Positions 52,893-61,836 of a DNA stretch of 64,000 bases are shown in pieces. The position numbers and the translations under genes were made by a program. How positions within the stretch are numbered: position 1 is the first letter of the stretch; every line of letters starts with the position of its first letter. The stretch is from NCBI GenBank assembly GCA_029266335.1, contig JAQSXC010000002.1:1-64000 (forward strand), read 5' to 3'. Source of the DNA: Eubacterium sp. (GTDB lineage: Bacteria > Bacillota > Clostridia > Acetivibrionales > DSM-1351). The notes under the pieces were generated by a model. It saw nothing but the letters and a program-made list of their open reading frames with translations. It searched no databases and was not told where the DNA came from.

Positions 52893-53486
52893 ATGAAAAA
52901 TGAAAGATTAATGAAACAGATACAATTTATAACCGAGATTGACAGGCTTAAGCAAATTTTCCGCCAGAACGTTGTCATAGGTACAACGCGCAATGAGAAT
53001 GATGCTGAGCACTCATGGCATATGGCCGCAATGGCAATTCTACTTTCTGAATACTCGGAAGAAAAAAACCTGGATATGCTAAAGGTACTTAAACTTATTC
53101 TGATACATGATTTAGTGGAAATAGATGCCGGAGATACCTTCTGCTATGACGAAAAGGGGTATGAGGATAAGGCAGAAAGAGAGAAAAAGGCAGCAAACCG
53201 TTTGTTCAATGAATTGCCCGAAGACCAGGCAGAAGAGATTTATAAGCTGTGGAGGGAATTTGAAGAACTGCAAACCCCTGAAGCCAAATTTGCAGCGTGT
53301 CTGGACAGGCTTCAGCCTCTTATACTGAACTTCAATACTAATGGTCATACCTGGCAGAAACCCGGAGTTACCAGTGAGAAGGTTATAAAAAGAAACAGTA
53401 TGCTGGAGCAGTATGCGCCTGAGCTTTGGACATTGGCAAAAGAAATAATAGAGGAATCCATTGAGAAAGGTATTCTTAAGCGTTAA
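52893..53486 (+). CDS. HD-domain hydrolase (YfbR/5'-deoxynucleotidase-like)
   Basis: 197 residues. HD metal residues: H in ENDAEHSWHMA (the E-H-S-W motif of YfbR/HDDC2 proteins), HD in ILIHDLVEIDAGDTF, and D in AACLDRLQPLI. Such enzymes remove phosphate from deoxynucleoside 5'-monophosphates. A weak GGGGATG site precedes the ATG. No pathway link with the neighbours is obvious. Confidence 0.88.
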   Translation: MKNERLMKQIQFITEIDRLKQIFRQNVVIGTTRNENDAEHSWHMAAMAILLSEYSEEKNLDMLKVLKLILIHDLVEIDAGDTFCYDEKGYEDKAEREKKAANRLFNELPEDQAEEIYKLWREFEELQTPEAKFAACLDRLQPLILNFNTNGHTWQKPGVTSEKVIKRNSMLEQYAPELWTLAKEIIEESIEKGILKR

Positions 53487-53572
53487 AAACTATTTTACAA
53501 AGGTATCTTTAGTGATAAATGTTCTATACTTGAAAATGAATTCAATAAATATTTTATAAACGGAGGTCAGTT

Positions 53573-54037
53573 ATGTTTAAAGAAATGAGAAGAAACGACA
53601 GACAAATAAGCGACGAAGAAGCAAGAAAACTTTTGGAGGAAGGTCAATACGGAGTTTTATCAACTGTAGGCGAGAATGGGTATGCATACGGTATGCCACT
53701 AAATTATGTTTACCTGGATGGCAATATTTACTTCCATTGTGCCTTGGAGGGAGCGAAGCTTGATAATATAGAATTTAATGACAGGGTCTCATTTTGTGTA
53801 GTTGGGAATTCAGAGCCTATTCCTGAGAAGTTCAGTTACAGATATATCAGTACTGTTGTTTTCGGAAACTGCAGTGAAGTAACTGATGATGAAAAACAGA
53901 CTGCATTGGTGGCACTGATAAAGAAATATTCCGGTGATTTCATGGAAAAGGGTATGGCATATATCAAGAACGACATTGCTTCCACCAAAGTAATGAAAAT
54001 AACTATTGAACATTTAAGCGGAAAAGCAAGAAGATAG
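53573..54037 (+). CDS. Pyridoxamine 5'-phosphate oxidase-family flavoprotein (NimA-like)
   Basis: 154 residues. Split-barrel FMN-binding pattern: 'MRRNDRQISDEEARKLLEEGQYGVLSTVGENGYAYGMPLNYVYLDGNIYFHCALEGAKLDNIEFNDRVSFCVVG' in order, as in the clostridial proteins related to 5-nitroimidazole reductase NimA. It likely binds FMN and reduces a small molecule. ACGGAGGTCAGTT precedes the ATG. The nitroreductase gene follows after 20 bases, so the two flavoproteins probably share an operon. Confidence 0.88.
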   Translation: MFKEMRRNDRQISDEEARKLLEEGQYGVLSTVGENGYAYGMPLNYVYLDGNIYFHCALEGAKLDNIEFNDRVSFCVVGNSEPIPEKFSYRYISTVVFGNCSEVTDDEKQTALVALIKKYSGDFMEKGMAYIKNDIASTKVMKITIEHLSGKARR

Positions 54038-54056
54038 CAAAGAAAGAGGGGATAAA

Positions 54057-54674
54057 ATGGACGTAGAAAAAATTATAAAGGAAAGGCGTTCTGCCAAAAA
54101 TTTTATTGAAGGAGAACCAATAAGCAGAGAGGAACTAAATGACATATTTGAACTTGTAAGATACGCTCCATCCTGCTTTAATCTGCAACATGCCAAATAT
54201 ATTGTAATTACCGACCCATTAAAAAAAGACAAATTGATGGAAGCGGCATTTAAACAGTATAAAATACATACAGCTTCTGCAGCAATTTTAGTTCTGGGTA
54301 ATAAGGATGAATATCTTAATGCCGAAAACTTATATGAAGGCATGTTGAATCTGAACATTTTAAACAAGCAGGAATACGATATGACCATATCAACAATTCA
54401 TGGTTTATATAAGGGACGTGGAGACGAATTTAAAAGAGATGAGGCCATAAGAAATGCTTGTTTATCAGCAATGCTGTTTATGCTTGCCGCAAAAGACAAG
54501 GGCTGGGAGACATGCCCAATGATAGGCTTTGATCCCGATAAAATAAAAAATATGCTGGGAATACCTGACAATCTTGTTCCTGCACTGCTGATAACATTAG
54601 GAAAAGCTGATCCTTCTAAGCAGGGAACCAGAGGCTACAGAAAACCTACTAATGAATTCGTAGAATTTGTTTGA
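54057..54674 (+). CDS. Nitroreductase-family flavoprotein
   Basis: 205 residues. The N-terminal 'IIKERRSAKNFIEGEPISREELNDIFELVRYAPSCFNLQ' holds the RRS FMN-phosphate motif and the APS.xN segment typical of NfnB/YfkO-like nitroreductases; 'GWETCPMIGFDPDKIKNMLGIPDNLVPALLITLGKAD' closes the fold. It uses NAD(P)H and FMN to reduce nitro groups or quinones. AGAGGGGAT precedes the ATG. Paired with the NimA-like gene. Confidence 0.9.
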   Translation: MDVEKIIKERRSAKNFIEGEPISREELNDIFELVRYAPSCFNLQHAKYIVITDPLKKDKLMEAAFKQYKIHTASAAILVLGNKDEYLNAENLYEGMLNLNILNKQEYDMTISTIHGLYKGRGDEFKRDEAIRNACLSAMLFMLAAKDKGWETCPMIGFDPDKIKNMLGIPDNLVPALLITLGKADPSKQGTRGYRKPTNEFVEFV

Positions 54675-54771
54675 TTTGTCATAATATGAGCTGAATAAAA
54701 ACTTATAATAGCCAAATAATATTTTATGGAAAGTAGTTATTTAAATAAATATTATTTGGAGGAATGAAAAA

Positions 54772-54948
54772 ATGAAAGCTACAAAAATGGATTATCCGAA
54801 TCAGGGCATAAAATGTGTTGTTAATACTTGCACTTATTATATGCAAGGTGATCAATGTTCAGCTGACAAAATAGAAGTTCAGCCAAGAAACGCTTCAAAT
54901 TCCCAGGATACCGACTGCTCGACCTTTGCACCTGGAGCGAATGCTTAA
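54772..54948 (+). CDS. DUF1540 small cysteine protein
   Basis: 58 residues, too short for the ORF track. It has the DUF1540 pattern: IKCVVNTCTYYMQGDQCSADKIEV, then TDCSTF, with four cysteines likely binding a metal. Many DUF1540 proteins are found in spore-formers; their role is unknown. TTTGGAGGAATGAAAA stands before the ATG, and a strong terminator follows the stop. Confidence 0.88.
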   Translation: MKATKMDYPNQGIKCVVNTCTYYMQGDQCSADKIEVQPRNASNSQDTDCSTFAPGANA

Positions 54949-54957
54949 GACCTGACG

Positions 54958-54998
54958 ACAAGCCTGTTAAGATACACTTAACAGGCTTGTATTTTTTA
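54958..54998 (+). terminator. Terminator of the DUF1540 gene
   Basis: ACAAGCCTGTTAAG / CTTAACAGGCTTGT, perfect 14-bp stem with 5-base loop, then ATTTTTTA. Confidence 0.9.
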
Positions 54999-55125
54999 TT
55001 GTCTAGGTAGATAATAAAGAGAGTATTAAATTGTTTGCTGATAGGATGAAATCTTTGCTCCAGTTGCTAAAATGACATATAAATTAATATATTTGATAAT
55101 TTACATATAACTGGGAGGGCTGAAA

Positions 55126-56085
55126 ATGAAATATTTTGAAATAAAAGATGCTAACGGAATGCCTATAAGAATGTCCAGAATTATACTGGGCGGAGTACCC
55201 TTTGGAACAACACTTGATAATAAACAATCCTTTGAAATGATGGACAGGTACTTGGAAGCAAAGGGTAATACCATTGATACTGCAAGAGTTTACTGTGACT
55301 GGCTTGAAAATGGTCATTCAGCCAGTGAGCGCACAATAGGAGAATGGATAAGGGCCAGAAATAACAGGAAAGAGGTCATTCTTGTGACTAAAGGCGGACA
55401 TCCCGGCAAAGATGGGGTTACCCGCTTATCAGCAAATGAAATAATCTCAGATATGGAAACAAGTCTGAAAACACTTCAAACAGATTATGCAGATTTATAC
55501 CTGCTTCACAGAGACGATGCCAATATACCGGTTGACGGGATAATGGATACTTTACATACTCTTGTGCTTCAGGGGAAAGCAAGAGCGGTAGGAGTATCAA
55601 ACTGGAGCTGTGAAAGGATCAAACAGGCAAATGAATATGCTGAAAAAAATAATAAGACAAAACTTGTTATTTCACAGATTCAATGGAGTCTTGCAGAATG
55701 CTTTCCAAAGAATTTTAATGATGAAACACTTGTTTGTATGAATGACAGAGAATATGAACAATATCTTGAGATGGGAATGCCGGTAATGGCATTTTCCTCC
55801 CAGGCTAACGGCCTGTTTTCAAAAGCCGATGACAAGGGTCTGGTAAATGTATCTGAAAAGCTGCAGAAGTTTTTGACACTGGAGAATATCAACCGGTACA
55901 ACAACCTGACCAAATTGTGTCAGAAAAAAGGCTACAGCAAAACAGCAGTTGCATTGAATTATATTATGGACAATAAACTTAACGGTTCTGCTATTATTGG
56001 CTGTACCAATATTGCACAGCTGCAGAATTGCCTGGAGGCTGCCGATATTACGCTGACTGAAGAGGAAATCCAATGCCTTATATAG
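55126..56085 (+). CDS. Aldo/keto reductase
   Basis: 319 residues, a (beta/alpha)8 barrel with 'GNTIDTARVYCDWLENGHSASERTIGEWI' (catalytic Asp and Tyr), Lys in 'VILVTKGGHPG', then 'DLYLLHRDDANIPV' (catalytic His) and GVSNWSCERI. It reduces aldehydes or ketones with NAD(P)H. CTGGGAGGGC precedes the ATG. It is followed after 60 bases by the alpha-galactosidase, probably one operon, so a sugar or sugar-derived ketone is a possible substrate. Confidence 0.9.
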   Translation: MKYFEIKDANGMPIRMSRIILGGVPFGTTLDNKQSFEMMDRYLEAKGNTIDTARVYCDWLENGHSASERTIGEWIRARNNRKEVILVTKGGHPGKDGVTRLSANEIISDMETSLKTLQTDYADLYLLHRDDANIPVDGIMDTLHTLVLQGKARAVGVSNWSCERIKQANEYAEKNNKTKLVISQIQWSLAECFPKNFNDETLVCMNDREYEQYLEMGMPVMAFSSQANGLFSKADDKGLVNVSEKLQKFLTLENINRYNNLTKLCQKKGYSKTAVALNYIMDNKLNGSAIIGCTNIAQLQNCLEAADITLTEEEIQCLI

Positions 56086-56144
56086 GTGTATCGGGGAAGC
56101 TAACCATACTAATTTATTCGGAACCGATTTAGGGAGAAATAATT

Positions 56145-58253
56145 ATGAGCTTTATCAATATAAATGAAAATAATATTAATATGGTACTGGAAATAAACAG
56201 GGAAAATGAGGTGAAATTGCTTCACTTTTCGGCATTGCCGTTAAATGAGACTGACATAAAAGAGGGGCAAAAAGAAGGCTTCAGACTCGTAGAGGTAATG
56301 GTTTCCGGCCTTGACAGACCGCTTGAAAGACATGGAACAAAGTATATAGTTACAGCACCCGGATACAGGCTCAAATATGACAGCCATAAGGATTATAGAA
56401 ACAACAGGGGAAGGAAACTTGAGATTGTAACCTTTGATGCCGAAACAGGCATATATGTTACAAGCCACTTCCAATTTTATGATGGCATAGCTGTTGTCGG
56501 AAGCTACAGCGAGGTTGTGAACAAAGGCAGCGAAGTGCAGTGTCTTGAATACATTTCATCATTTAATATAAATGGTATAGAAAAGGAAGGTATTCTGGCA
56601 CGTGACGACAAGATGTCCCTGATGATCCCACACAACTCCTGGCAGAGAGAAATGCAGTGGGAGACCTATACTTTTGAGCAGATGGGACTTACACAGACTC
56701 AGCCTGACTCCATACAGAGATCTTCAAAGGTAATAGCTGCAACCAACACAGGAAACTGGTCCACAAAAGAATATCTTCCCATGGGTTACGTAGAAAATAC
56801 CGAAACCGGTTCAAACATATTCTGGCAGATTGAGCATAATGGCTCCTGGCACTGGGAGATCAGTGACCAGACCGGCCATATCTATTTACAGCTCAGTGGG
56901 CCAACCGAAACCGAGTCCCACTGGTTCAAGTATCTTAAGCCGGGAGACAGCTTTACATCTGTGCCAGTGGCCGTCGGCGTCAGTGCAGGCAATTTCAGTA
57001 CTGCAATGGGTGAACTGACCAGATACCGCAGAGCAATAAGAAGACCAAATAAAGATAATGACAACCTCTCGATTATATTCAATGACTATATGAACTGTCT
57101 TTGGGCAGATCCGACTACCGAGAAGGAATTGCCATTAATTGATGCGGCGGCAAAGGCCGGATGCGAATACTTCTGTATTGATGCAGGCTGGTATGCTGCA
57201 GGTCCATGGTGGGATTGGGTCGGAGAATGGATGCCCAGTATAGAAAGGTTTCCCAACGGCCTTAAAGAAGTAATTGATTATATCAAAAGCAAAAATATGA
57301 TTCCCGGTGTATGGCTCGAGCTTGAGGTTATGGGCATAAAATGTCCAAAAGCTGCTCATGTGCCTGACAACTGGTTCTTTATCCGCCATGGAAAGAAGGT
57401 ACATGACAGAAGCCGCTATCAGTTGGATTTCAGAAATCCGGAGGTTATAGCCCATGCCAATGAGGTAATTGAACGCCTTATATCTGAATATGGTGTAGGG
57501 TATATAAAAATGGATTATAATATTGAGCCGGGGATAGGAACAGAAATTGATGCGGATAGCATCGGTGAAGGCCTTTTAGGACATGAAAGGGCTTATCTTG
57601 AATGGCTGGATCAGATATTCGAAAAATATCCGGAACTGATTATTGAGAACTGCTCAAGCGGCGGACTAAGAATTGATTATGCCATGCTCAGCCGTTACAG
57701 TATTCAATCCACAAGTGACCAGGATGACTACAGAAGATATGCAACAATAGCAGCCAATTCACCATCAGGCCTGACTCCTGAACAGTCGGCCATATGGTCA
57801 TATCCATTAACGGAAGGTGACCGGGAAGAGGTTATTTTCAATATGGTAAATGCAATGCTGCTGAGAATACACCAGAGCGGCCATCTTGCAAACCTGAGTG
57901 AAGAGAGAAAGCTGCTTGTGAAAGAAGCACTGGACTATTATAAGACTATAAGGGGAGACATTAAAAAGGCACTTCCATTCTGGCCCCTTGGACTTTCCAG
58001 ATTTTCGGATACCTGGTTGAGTCTGGGCTTAAGGTCTGATAATATTAATTATGTTGCCGTTTGGAGAAGGAATAGTGAAAAGGATACCTGCATAATACCA
58101 ATTGAGCATCTGAAAGGACAGGAGGTACAGGTAAAGTGTGCATATCCTGAAGCAGAATGGTGCAGCTACAGCTGGAACAGTCATGTTGGGACTTTAAGTG
58201 TTAAACTGCCCGATCAGTATAGTGCCAGGCTGTTTGAAATAGTTAAAAAATAA
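56145..58253 (+). CDS. Alpha-galactosidase, GH36
   Basis: 702 residues, the usual size of bacterial GH36. The order is an N-terminal beta-supersandwich, a barrel with 'EYFCIDAGWYAAGPWWDWVGEW', nucleophile Asp in YIKMDYNIEPG, 'IENCSSGGLRIDYAML', acid/base Asp in STSDQDDYRRYA, and a C-terminal beta-sandwich. It removes alpha-1,6-galactose from raffinose-type sugars or galactomannan oligosaccharides. No signal peptide, so it acts in the cytosol on imported oligosaccharides. TAGGGAGAAATAATT precedes the ATG. Confidence 0.94.
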   Translation: MSFININENNINMVLEINRENEVKLLHFSALPLNETDIKEGQKEGFRLVEVMVSGLDRPLERHGTKYIVTAPGYRLKYDSHKDYRNNRGRKLEIVTFDAETGIYVTSHFQFYDGIAVVGSYSEVVNKGSEVQCLEYISSFNINGIEKEGILARDDKMSLMIPHNSWQREMQWETYTFEQMGLTQTQPDSIQRSSKVIAATNTGNWSTKEYLPMGYVENTETGSNIFWQIEHNGSWHWEISDQTGHIYLQLSGPTETESHWFKYLKPGDSFTSVPVAVGVSAGNFSTAMGELTRYRRAIRRPNKDNDNLSIIFNDYMNCLWADPTTEKELPLIDAAAKAGCEYFCIDAGWYAAGPWWDWVGEWMPSIERFPNGLKEVIDYIKSKNMIPGVWLELEVMGIKCPKAAHVPDNWFFIRHGKKVHDRSRYQLDFRNPEVIAHANEVIERLISEYGVGYIKMDYNIEPGIGTEIDADSIGEGLLGHERAYLEWLDQIFEKYPELIIENCSSGGLRIDYAMLSRYSIQSTSDQDDYRRYATIAANSPSGLTPEQSAIWSYPLTEGDREEVIFNMVNAMLLRIHQSGHLANLSEERKLLVKEALDYYKTIRGDIKKALPFWPLGLSRFSDTWLSLGLRSDNINYVAVWRRNSEKDTCIIPIEHLKGQEVQVKCAYPEAEWCSYSWNSHVGTLSVKLPDQYSARLFEIVKK

Positions 58254-58349
58254 GTTCTGAAACTGCTTTATCATTGAGAATCGCTTTGTTCTAAATATAT
58301 ATGCCAAAATTATACACTAATAATATAATCTTAATATACAAGGGGTTTT

Positions 58350-59294
58350 ATGAAGGGCATAAACATAAGCAGTGCCATACTGCTGCTGATAATTATACTG
58401 AATCCGGCCATATTTATGTTTTTGAAATACAGAAAAAATAAACAAGGTGCCAAACACTCTGCCGGAATAGGAGCTATGGTAATTCTGGTTTTAAATTCAG
58501 TATTGATTTTTTGTCTGGTTTATTTTTCAACAGTTATAGGTATCACAAGATATACTGTCAGCTCCGAGAAAATACCCTCAGAATTTGACGGCTATAAGAT
58601 ATTGCAAATATCTGATTTCCATACAGGAACCTTCCATGGTGGTACCGAAAAGCTTATCAGAAAAGTAAAAAAAGAAAAACCGGATATTGTTGTATTGACC
58701 GGTGACCTTATAGATGACAACAAAGTGAATTTAGAGCCTGTTACAAGGCTTGTATCACAACTGACCCCAACGGCACCTGTTTTTTCTGTCTCAGGAAATC
58801 ATGACGTCTGGTATTATAATTTTGACAAATATCAGAATTTGCTTAAAAAACTTGGAGTAACTATTCTTGAAAACAATAAAGTTACTCTTCAACGGGGAAA
58901 ATCAGTCATAAATCTGTATGGAATAGGTGATCCATACACCTGGAACGATAAAAGCGCCGAGGAGTACCTGAAAGATGCAATATCCGGTTTAAAGCCATCC
59001 ACGGGTTATAATATTCTGCTTTTTCACAGAGCAAATATGTTTGATGAAATAAAGGGAAAAGGCTTTCAACTGGTTTTTTCAGGACATATGCACGGCGGGC
59101 AGCTGCAAATTCCGTTCAGGGGAGGTTTGATCTCTCCACAGCAAAATCACAGATGGTTTCCCGAATATACTGATGGACGATGGACTGAAGCCGGTACTAC
59201 TATGCTTGTAAGCAGAGGGCTTGGTAATAATGCACCTGTTCCAAGGCTTCTGAATCCTCCGGAAATTGTAGTTGCAACACTCAGAAGTAAATAA
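58350..59294 (+). CDS. Membrane-anchored metallophosphoesterase
   Basis: 314 residues. Two N-terminal hydrophobic helices (residues about 5-22 and 40-65) are followed by a calcineurin-like phosphoesterase domain with all five metal motifs: QISDFHTG, LTGDLIDD, SGNHDVW, 'LLFHRA' and FSGHMHGGQ. The pattern is that of YkuE-type enzymes, some of which cleave lipid A-like or other phospholipid substrates; the real substrate is unknown. AAGGGGTTTT is a weak ribosome site. Confidence 0.88.
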   Translation: MKGINISSAILLLIIILNPAIFMFLKYRKNKQGAKHSAGIGAMVILVLNSVLIFCLVYFSTVIGITRYTVSSEKIPSEFDGYKILQISDFHTGTFHGGTEKLIRKVKKEKPDIVVLTGDLIDDNKVNLEPVTRLVSQLTPTAPVFSVSGNHDVWYYNFDKYQNLLKKLGVTILENNKVTLQRGKSVINLYGIGDPYTWNDKSAEEYLKDAISGLKPSTGYNILLFHRANMFDEIKGKGFQLVFSGHMHGGQLQIPFRGGLISPQQNHRWFPEYTDGRWTEAGTTMLVSRGLGNNAPVPRLLNPPEIVVATLRSK

Positions 59295-59402
59295 CCCTCC
59301 ACTGTTTACTGCAAATGAAGTATAATTTAATATATTCACATGGAAAACCAACGGAATATGAAATTATACTTGATAGAAAAAATAGACCAATAAGGATAGC
59401 CT

Positions 59403-61760
59403 ATGGAAAAAGCTCTGATAAAAATTTCTATACGAAATCTTGTAGAACTGGTATTGCGCTCGGGAGATATAGACAACCGGCTTGTTTCCTCAAACCGGAT
59501 GCTGGAAGGCACGAGAATTCATCAAAAGATACAGAAGGAAAGCGGCGATAAATATGCCAAAGAGGTTTATCTGTCCTATGATTATCAGGCAGAAGGCTTT
59601 ACAATAAAGCTGGAAGGCAGGGCCGACGGCATAATAACCGAGCAGGAAGGAATAGTTATCGATGAAATCAAGTCAACGGCAAGACCTCTGGAATATATCG
59701 ACGAAGCATTTAGCCTGCTGCATTGGGCGCAGGCTAAATGCTATGCCTTTATTTACTGTATTCAAAATGACATGGACAATATATTCGTTCAACTGACCTA
59801 TTTCCAGATAGATACAGAAGAGAGGAAAGTCATCAGAAATCCATATAATTTTCAGGAACTTAAGGACTTTATGAGCCAGCTTTTGGACAAGTATCTTGTC
59901 TGGGCCAGAATGTCTGATATCTGGAATACACAAAGAGATAATTCCATCAGAGAGCTGACATTTCCCTTCGAAACTTATCGTAAGGGCCAGAGAGAGCTGG
60001 CTGTTGCAGTTTATAAAACTATAGTGCAGGAGAAAAAACTATTCGTACAGGCCCCCACCGGAATTGGAAAGACCATTTCAACGCTTTTTCCGGCGGTAAA
60101 AGCCTTTGGGGAGCAGCGTATATCAAAGATTTTTTACCTGACTGCCAAAACAATAACAAGGCAGGTTGCCGAGGAGGCTTTTGTAAAGATGAGAGCCGGG
60201 GGCCTGAAATTCAGAACTTTGACATTGACGGCAAAGGATAAGATTTGTTTTCAAAACGAAGTTATTTGCAATCCTGACTCCTGCGAATATGCCAGAGGAC
60301 ATTTTAACAGGGTAAACACAGCTTTGATAGATATTCTTGAGAATTCAGAAAATTTATCTAGGGAAATAATTGAGGAGTATGCGGAGAAACACAGGGTCTG
60401 TCCCTTTGAGTTTGCACTGGATATATCCCTGTGGGCCGACTGTGTTATCTGTGACTACAACTATGTGTTTGATCCAAGAGTTTACCTGAAGCGCTTTTTT
60501 CTTACAAACGACGGGGATTATGCCTTTCTCATTGATGAGGCACACAACCTTGTGGACAGAGCAAGAGAGATGTTCTCGGCACAGCTGAGCAAAGCTGCAT
60601 TTCTTGAGGCAAAGAAGGCAATGAAAGGCCATCAGCCGAAGATTGCAAAAGCACTTAACAAGATTAACACCTATATGATTACTTTAAGAAAACAGTGCGA
60701 TGAAGCCGGATTTTTGATAAACAAGGGTGAACTGAAAGATTTGTACAGATTGCTCAGTACTTTTGTTTCTGAAGCGGAAGAATGGATAGTAAAAAATCAG
60801 AACAAGGGTATTGAGGGTTTTGATCAGCTCCTGGAAGTATACTTTAGCTCAATTGCCTTTCAGAAAATAGCGGAATTTTTTGATCAGAGATATGTAACCT
60901 TTATAGAAACCGTTGGCAGCGAGGTCAGAGTAAAACTGTACTGTGTTGATCCATCCTTCCTCTTGTCGGAGGCTGTTAAGAGAGGTAAAACTACAGTATT
61001 CTTTTCAGCCACCCTGACACCTCTCAGTTATTTTATAGACATTCTTGGAGGTAACAAGGAGGATTATAATATAAATCTTTGTTCTCCCTTTGATAATGGA
61101 AAGCTATGCCTGCTGGTGGAGGATGCTGTTTCTACAAAATATAAAAATCGTGAAAACAGCTATGATGCTCTTGTAGAAATAATAAAAACTGCAGTAGATA
61201 AAAGAACGGGTAATTACCTGGTTTATTTTCCGTCCTATAAATACATGAATGAAGTTTATTGGAGGTTTGTGGAGAAATATCCTGACTCAAATACTTTTGT
61301 ACAGGAAAACTCCATGACTGAAGAAGAAAGAGAAACCTTTTTAAACAGGTTTCAGCCTGGTAATACTACCTCTATGATATGTTTCGGAGTATTGGGAGGT
61401 ATATTCTCGGAAGGTATTGATTTGAAAGGGGATAGATTGATAGGAGCAATTATAGTTGGAGTGGGGCTTCCTCAAATCAGTATCGAACAGGATATAATAA
61501 TGGATTACTTTCAAAAGAAAAATGGTATGGGTTATGAAAATGCATATATGTATCCCGGCATGAATAAGGTTCTGCAGGCTGCCGGCCGGGTCATACGCTC
61601 GGAAACTGACAGGGGAATGGTTTTGCTGGTAGATGAAAGGTTCTCTCATCGTACTTACAAAAACCTGTTTCCGAAGCATTGGGAGCACAGCATAAGAGTA
61701 AGGAGTACCGGTGAACTTCAGACAAAATTGGAGAAGTTCTGGGATACCCGGGATATTTGA
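59403..61760 (+). CDS. PD-(D/E)XK nuclease fused to DinG/XPD-type iron-sulfur helicase
   Basis: 785 residues. The N-terminal about 185 residues resemble a Cas4/RecB-like nuclease: EGTRIHQ, then GRADGIITEQEGIVIDEIKST (D-x-E-x-K) and 'WAQAKCYAFIY'. Then a superfamily 2 helicase: Walker A in QAPTGIGKTISTLFP, cysteines that could ligate a 4Fe-4S cluster (ICFQ.., CNPDSCEYARG, CPFEFALDISLWADCVICDYNYVFDP), Walker B LIDEAHNL, 'FFSATLTPL', motif VI 'QAAGRVIRSETDRGMVLLVDER'. AAGGATAGCCT lies before the ATG. It probably unwinds and trims DNA in repair. The next gene encodes another DNA helicase, a likely partner. Confidence 0.9.
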   Translation: MEKALIKISIRNLVELVLRSGDIDNRLVSSNRMLEGTRIHQKIQKESGDKYAKEVYLSYDYQAEGFTIKLEGRADGIITEQEGIVIDEIKSTARPLEYIDEAFSLLHWAQAKCYAFIYCIQNDMDNIFVQLTYFQIDTEERKVIRNPYNFQELKDFMSQLLDKYLVWARMSDIWNTQRDNSIRELTFPFETYRKGQRELAVAVYKTIVQEKKLFVQAPTGIGKTISTLFPAVKAFGEQRISKIFYLTAKTITRQVAEEAFVKMRAGGLKFRTLTLTAKDKICFQNEVICNPDSCEYARGHFNRVNTALIDILENSENLSREIIEEYAEKHRVCPFEFALDISLWADCVICDYNYVFDPRVYLKRFFLTNDGDYAFLIDEAHNLVDRAREMFSAQLSKAAFLEAKKAMKGHQPKIAKALNKINTYMITLRKQCDEAGFLINKGELKDLYRLLSTFVSEAEEWIVKNQNKGIEGFDQLLEVYFSSIAFQKIAEFFDQRYVTFIETVGSEVRVKLYCVDPSFLLSEAVKRGKTTVFFSATLTPLSYFIDILGGNKEDYNINLCSPFDNGKLCLLVEDAVSTKYKNRENSYDALVEIIKTAVDKRTGNYLVYFPSYKYMNEVYWRFVEKYPDSNTFVQENSMTEEERETFLNRFQPGNTTSMICFGVLGGIFSEGIDLKGDRLIGAIIVGVGLPQISIEQDIIMDYFQKKNGMGYENAYMYPGMNKVLQAAGRVIRSETDRGMVLLVDERFSHRTYKNLFPKHWEHSIRVRSTGELQTKLEKFWDTRDI

Positions 61761-61767
61761 GATTCAC

Positions 61768-61808
61768 TACCCTCTATTGACAGCGTGTTCTACATTGTCA
61801 ATAGGGTA
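61768..61808 (+). other. Imperfect hairpin between the two helicase genes
   Basis: TACCCTCTATTGACA / TGTCAATAGGGTA, a 13-bp stem with a 2-base bulge, lies in the 76-base gap. It is followed by TATACTTT, not a strong T-run, so it may only reduce read-through. Confidence 0.5.
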
Positions 61809-61836
61809 TATACTTTAAGCCGACAGGAATGATTAT

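Noticed and set aside
59315-59551. 78-residue ORF before the DinG-type helicase gene
   Set aside because: It overlaps the well-supported helicase reading frame by about 150 bases in another frame and turns arginine-rich there, which is typical of a shadow.
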